This document shows, piece by piece, positions 9,239 through 11,871 of a DNA stretch of 11,871 nt (positions are counted from its first letter, which is position 1; every line of letters begins with the position of its first letter). The DNA comes from an uncultured Pseudomonadales bacterium. GTDB lineage: Bacteria; Pseudomonadota; Gammaproteobacteria; Pseudomonadales; IMCC2047. The notes below the pieces were generated by a model that saw only the letters and a program-made list of their open reading frames with translations, did no database searches and was not told where the DNA came from. The DNA is taken from contig CAMYKE010000026.1 in the NCBI GenBank assembly GCA_947258895.1, positions 1-11,871 of the forward strand, written 5' to 3'. Both the position numbers and the translations under genes were made by a program.

Positions 9239-11592
9239 GCTGACATGACCGCCGCCATAAAATGCGCCGGATAATGGTATTTAAGCCAGGCCGTCTGGTA
9301 CGACAGCAACGCATAGGCTGCCGAATGAGATTTGTTGAAACCATAGCCGGCAAATTTTTCCATCAAATCGAAAATCATGCCCGCTACTTCTTCGGGAATG
9401 CCATTGTCCCTGGCACCCTCGGAAAAAATCTGGCGTTGTTTGGCCATCTCTTCGGGCTTCTTCTTACCCATCGCCCGACGCAACATATCGGCCTGGCCGA
9501 GCGAATAGTTCGCCAGCACCTGCGCAATCTGCATTACCTGCTCCTGGTAGAGAATAACGCCATACGTGTTTTTCAGGACCGCTTCCAGCGCAGGATGCGG
9601 ATATTCCACCCGGGCCCGGCCATGCTTGCGGTTGATGAAGTCATCGACCATCCCGGACTGCAGCGGTCCCGGCCGGAATAACGCCACCAGAGCCGTAACG
9701 TCCTCGAAGCTGCTGGGTAGCAGTCGCCGGATCAGGTCTTTCATGCCTCGCGACTCGAGCTGGAAAATTGCCGTGGTCTCGCCGCTCTGCAAAAGCCGGT
9801 AGACCGGCTCTTCCTCGAGATCAATGGCAGCAATATCGAGCACCGGCTCGTCACCCCGCGCGCGCACGGCATTGACCGACTTGACGGCCCAGTCGATGAT
9901 GGTGAGGGTTCTCAGGCCAAGGAAATCGAACTTGACCAGCCCGGCTTGCTCAACATCATCCTTATCAAACTGGGTGACCAGGTTGGCGCCGGACTCGTCG
10001 CAGTAAAGCGGACAAAAATCGGTCAGTTGGGTAGGCGCGATTACTACCCCTCCGGCATGCTTGCCGACATTCCGGGTAATGCCTTCCAGCTTGAGGGCCA
10101 TCTCCCAGATCTCGGCAACCTCTTCATTCTGCTTGATGAATTCCGCCAGCACCGGCTCCTGGTCTACCGCTTTCTCCAGGGTCATTCCCACTTCAAAAGG
10201 GATCATCTTGGAGAGCTTGTCCGCCAGCCCGTAGGGCTTGCCCTGCACCCGCGCGACATCCCGCACCACTGCTTTGGCCGCCATGGTGCCAAAGGTGATA
10301 ATCTGCGACACCGCTCCGCGGCCATAGGTCTCTGCGACATAATCGATCACTTCGTCGCGACCATCCATGCAGAAATCAATATCGAAATCCGGCATCGAGA
10401 CCCGCTCGGGGTTCAGGAACCGCTCGAACAGCAAGTCGTGACTGATGGGGTCCAGGTCGGTGATCTTCAGGGCATAGGCGACCAGCGAACCCGCGCCGGA
10501 GCCACGCCCTGGCCCGACAGGCACCCCGTTCTCCTTCGCCCAGCGAATAAAGTCCATGACTATCAGGAAGTAGCCCGGAAAACCCATCTGGTTGATGATG
10601 TCCAGTTCGAATTGCAGCCGGTCCTGGTATTCCTGGTATTGCGCCTGGTAGCTCGCGGCCGCCGGGTCCAGCAAATCGGTCAGGCGCTCCTGCAACCCGG
10701 CCTGGGACAGCTCCCGGAAGTAGGTTTCGATGGTCATGCCGTCGGGGACCGGGTAATTGGGCAGATAATTCTTACCCAGCTCGACTTCCAGGCTGCACCG
10801 CCGCGCGATTTCAACGGTATTTTCCAGCGCCTCGGGCAGGTCGGCGAACAGCGCCTGCATTTCCTCGGCGGATTTGAGGTATTGGTGTTCGCTGTACAAT
10901 CGCTGGCGACGCGGATCATCGAGTGTGCGCCCCTCGTGAATACACACCCGCGCCTCATGGGCCTCAAAATCAGCGGTAGCGATAAACTGCACATCGTTGG
11001 TAGCAACGACAGGCAGGTCGAACTCCAGGCTCAGGGTGACCGCATGATTATTGTAGTGCACCTCGCCGGCGCGGCCGGTACGCTGCAATTCAATATAAAA
11101 TCGCTCCGGGAAAGCGCGCTTCCAGGCTGTCAGGTACTCCCGCGCGCGCTCCAGGTCATCGGCCAGCAACGCCTGGCCAACATCCCCTTCCAGCGCACCG
11201 GACAGCGCGATCAACCCGCCGTTGTGTTGCTCCAGCCACTCCCATGCCACAATCGCCTTGCCCAGGTGCTGGCCCTCCAGGTGGGCCCGGGAGAGCAGCT
11301 GAATCAGATTTTGGTAGCCGGCATTGTTCTGGACCAGCAGGGTAATGCGGTACGGCTTGCCCGGAGCGCCGGGGTTGTCCAGCCAGATGTCGGCACCGAC
11401 GATCGGTTTGATCCCGGCGGACTGTGCAGCCTTGTAAAATTTGACCAACGCAAACAGGTTCGATTGATCGGTAACCGCGACCGCCGGCATACCCATTTTG
11501 GCGACTTGCTTCACCAGCGGTTTGACCCGCAGCAGGCCGTTGAGCAGCGAGAATTCGGTGTGTGTACGCAGGTGAATATACTGTGAACTCAT
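9166..11592 (-). CDS. dnaE: DNA polymerase III subunit alpha, N-terminal and catalytic part (frameshifted dnaE)
   Basis: Catalytic subunit of the replicative polymerase. As read, it has 808 codons, of which about 785 align with DnaE and the last 23 are out-of-frame residues ending at a TGA (9166-9168). The start at 11590-11592 ([15 protein letters not shown]) matches the E. coli N-terminus; the longer frame from 11775 overlaps rnhB and is not used. Domains: PHP (about 5-280, with [14 protein letters not shown] and GIKPIVGAD), polymerase palm with the catalytic aspartates D402 and D404 in PDFDIDF and D556 in [23 protein letters not shown] (361-375), [10 protein letters not shown] (511-520), and the finger region [10 protein letters not shown] (639-648) and [16 protein letters not shown] (747-762). 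Homology stops at HFMAAVMSA (777-785). A product ending here keeps the active site but loses the clamp, tau and OB-fold regions and could not act as a normal replicase. Confidence 0.92.
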   Translation of the reverse strand: MSSQYIHLRTHTEFSLLNGLLRVKPLVKQVAKMGMPAVAVTDQSNLFALVKFYKAAQSAGIKPIVGADIWLDNPGAPGKPYRITLLVQNNAGYQNLIQLLSRAHLEGQHLGKAIVAWEWLEQHNGGLIALSGALEGDVGQALLADDLERAREYLTAWKRAFPERFYIELQRTGRAGEVHYNNHAVTLSLEFDLPVVATNDVQFIATADFEAHEARVCIHEGRTLDDPRRQRLYSEHQYLKSAEEMQALFADLPEALENTVEIARRCSLEVELGKNYLPNYPVPDGMTIETYFRELSQAGLQERLTDLLDPAAASYQAQYQEYQDRLQFELDIINQMGFPGYFLIVMDFIRWAKENGVPVGPGRGSGAGSLVAYALKITDLDPISHDLLFERFLNPERVSMPDFDIDFCMDGRDEVIDYVAETYGRGAVSQIITFGTMAAKAVVRDVARVQGKPYGLADKLSKMIPFEVGMTLEKAVDQEPVLAEFIKQNEEVAEIWEMALKLEGITRNVGKHAGGVVIAPTQLTDFCPLYCDESGANLVTQFDKDDVEQAGLVKFDFLGLRTLTIIDWAVKSVNAVRARGDEPVLDIAAIDLEEEPVYRLLQSGETTAIFQLESRGMKDLIRRLLPSSFEDVTALVALFRPGPLQSGMVDDFINRKHGRARVEYPHPALEAVLKNTYGVILYQEQVMQIAQVLANYSLGQADMLRRAMGKKKPEEMAKQRQIFSEGARDNGIPEEVAGMIFDLMEKFAGYGFNKSHSAAYALLSYQTAWLKYHYPAHFMAAVMSAKTVGNSAWRWCCRMSIAASIASS
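9236..9243 (-). other. dnaE frame break with apparent loss of about 37 nt
   Basis: The minus strand reads ATG TCA GC | GAA GAC TGT: the left side encodes ..VMSA and the right side EDCRKLG.., in different frames. In E. coli DnaE the corresponding stretch has 12 further residues (starting DMDNT) between the equivalents of A785 and EDC. Adding 37 nt would restore both the frame and the family length. A -1 slip alone would rejoin the frames but still omit those residues. Confidence 0.85.
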
Positions 11593-11671
11593 ACTGGTCC
11601 GGTACTGTACTGCTTGGCTACTGGTCAGGAGCCTGGTAGTAACCTGGTGTTGAACTGGGTGAGGATTGCCA

Positions 11672-11871
11672 TCATAGCATGTCCGGCTGCCGGGGAGCAT
11701 CCCGGCCGAGCAATTCCTGCACCGGCTTGAAACTGCGGCGATGGATCGCGGTGGGGCCCAGTTCCCGCAACGCATTCAGGTGGGCCGCGGTCGGGTAGCC
11801 CTTGTGCAGTGCCAGCCCGTAGCCCGGGTAGCGACCATCCATCACCACCATCTCGTGATCCCGCGCGACCT
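11672..11871 (-). CDS. rnhB: Ribonuclease HII, C-terminal part (window edge)
   Basis: Endonuclease that cuts the RNA strand of RNA-DNA hybrids and removes single ribonucleotides misincorporated in DNA. Only the last 66 codons are inside the window; the N-terminal catalytic core with the acidic GxDE-type residues lies beyond it. The visible part begins [18 protein letters not shown] and includes the diagnostic [13 protein letters not shown] and [13 protein letters not shown] motifs shared with E. coli RnhB, ending with TGA at 11672-11674. This frame is not listed as a complete ORF because it starts outside. It precedes dnaE by 79 bp, the standard rnhB-dnaE arrangement of Gammaproteobacteria. 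The 79-bp spacer shows no strong Shine-Dalgarno before dnaE and a short direct repeat TACTGGTC (11592-11599 and 11619-11626). Confidence 0.93.
   Translation of the reverse strand, partial: VARDHEMVVMDGRYPGYGLALHKGYPTAAHLNALRELGPTAIHRRSFKPVQELLGRDAPRQPDML

Noticed and set aside
9228..9252. Programmed ribosomal frameshift in dnaE
   Set aside because: No slippery heptamer is present, and a -1 shift would still omit about 12 conserved residues.
9166..9300. Split intein or trans-spliced dnaE, as in cyanobacteria
   Set aside because: There is no intein sequence at the junction; the two parts abut and conserved residues are missing, not interrupted.
9946..11586. Long plus-strand open frame of 546 codons opposite dnaE
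   Set aside because: It is antisense to strongly conserved DnaE sequence, has no recognisable motifs, and reflects codon bias of the true gene. The same applies to the plus-strand frames at 3205-4665 (opposite pyrG/kdsA) and 1323-2429 (opposite eno).
11593..11775. Longer dnaE start at 11775
   Set aside because: It would overlap the rnhB coding sequence and add 61 residues without homology; the ATG at 11592 matches the known DnaE N-terminus.

Overview
The window is a stretch of bacterial chromosome of about 11.9 kb. By eye it has moderately high G+C, and every recognisable gene lies on the minus strand. Read in the direction of transcription (right to left) the order is rnhB (3' end) - dnaE - accA - tilS - pyrG - kdsA - eno - ftsB - ispD - ispF (5' end). 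From memory, the order rnhB-dnaE-accA-tilS-pyrG-kdsA-eno-ftsB-ispD matches the core-genome cluster of Pseudomonas and related Gammaproteobacteria. The protein sequences are clearly gammaproteobacterial, so a member of the Pseudomonadales/Cellvibrionales group is most likely; genus cannot be fixed from this sequence.

Layout: 1-213 ispF (5' part, GTG start overlapping the ispD stop); 210-923 ispD; 937-1233 ftsB; 1329-2621 eno; 2650-3495 kdsA; 3532-5169 pyrG; 5411-6769 tilS; 6838-6997 a 160-bp palindromic miniature mobile element; 6998-7945 accA; 8153-11592 dnaE in two frames; 11672-11871 rnhB (3' part). The genes serve DNA replication and RNA-primer or ribonucleotide removal (dnaE, rnhB), fatty acid synthesis (accA), tRNA decoding (tilS), CTP supply (pyrG), lipopolysaccharide Kdo synthesis (kdsA), glycolysis (eno), septation (ftsB) and isoprenoid precursor synthesis (ispD, ispF). 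It is a housekeeping cluster, not an accessory island.

Two things are out of the ordinary. First, dnaE is interrupted. Near 9238-9240 the reading frame changes, and about a dozen residues conserved in the family are absent, as if roughly 37 nt had been lost. This is either a sequence or assembly fault or a real broken copy of an essential gene. Second, a 160-bp element with perfect 18-bp terminal inverted repeats, flanked by CTAG on both sides, sits exactly at the accA stop codon. The whole element is one long imperfect palindrome with nested complementary arms sharing a single axis, so its transcript should fold into a long hairpin between accA and tilS. I found no new multi-gene system, CRISPR array, tRNA or rRNA.

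Non-coding gaps are all shorter than 300 bp. The larger ones (5170-5410 before pyrG, 6770-6997 between tilS and accA, 7946-8152 between accA and dnaE) hold weak promoter-like matches, short palindromes and hairpins, described individually.
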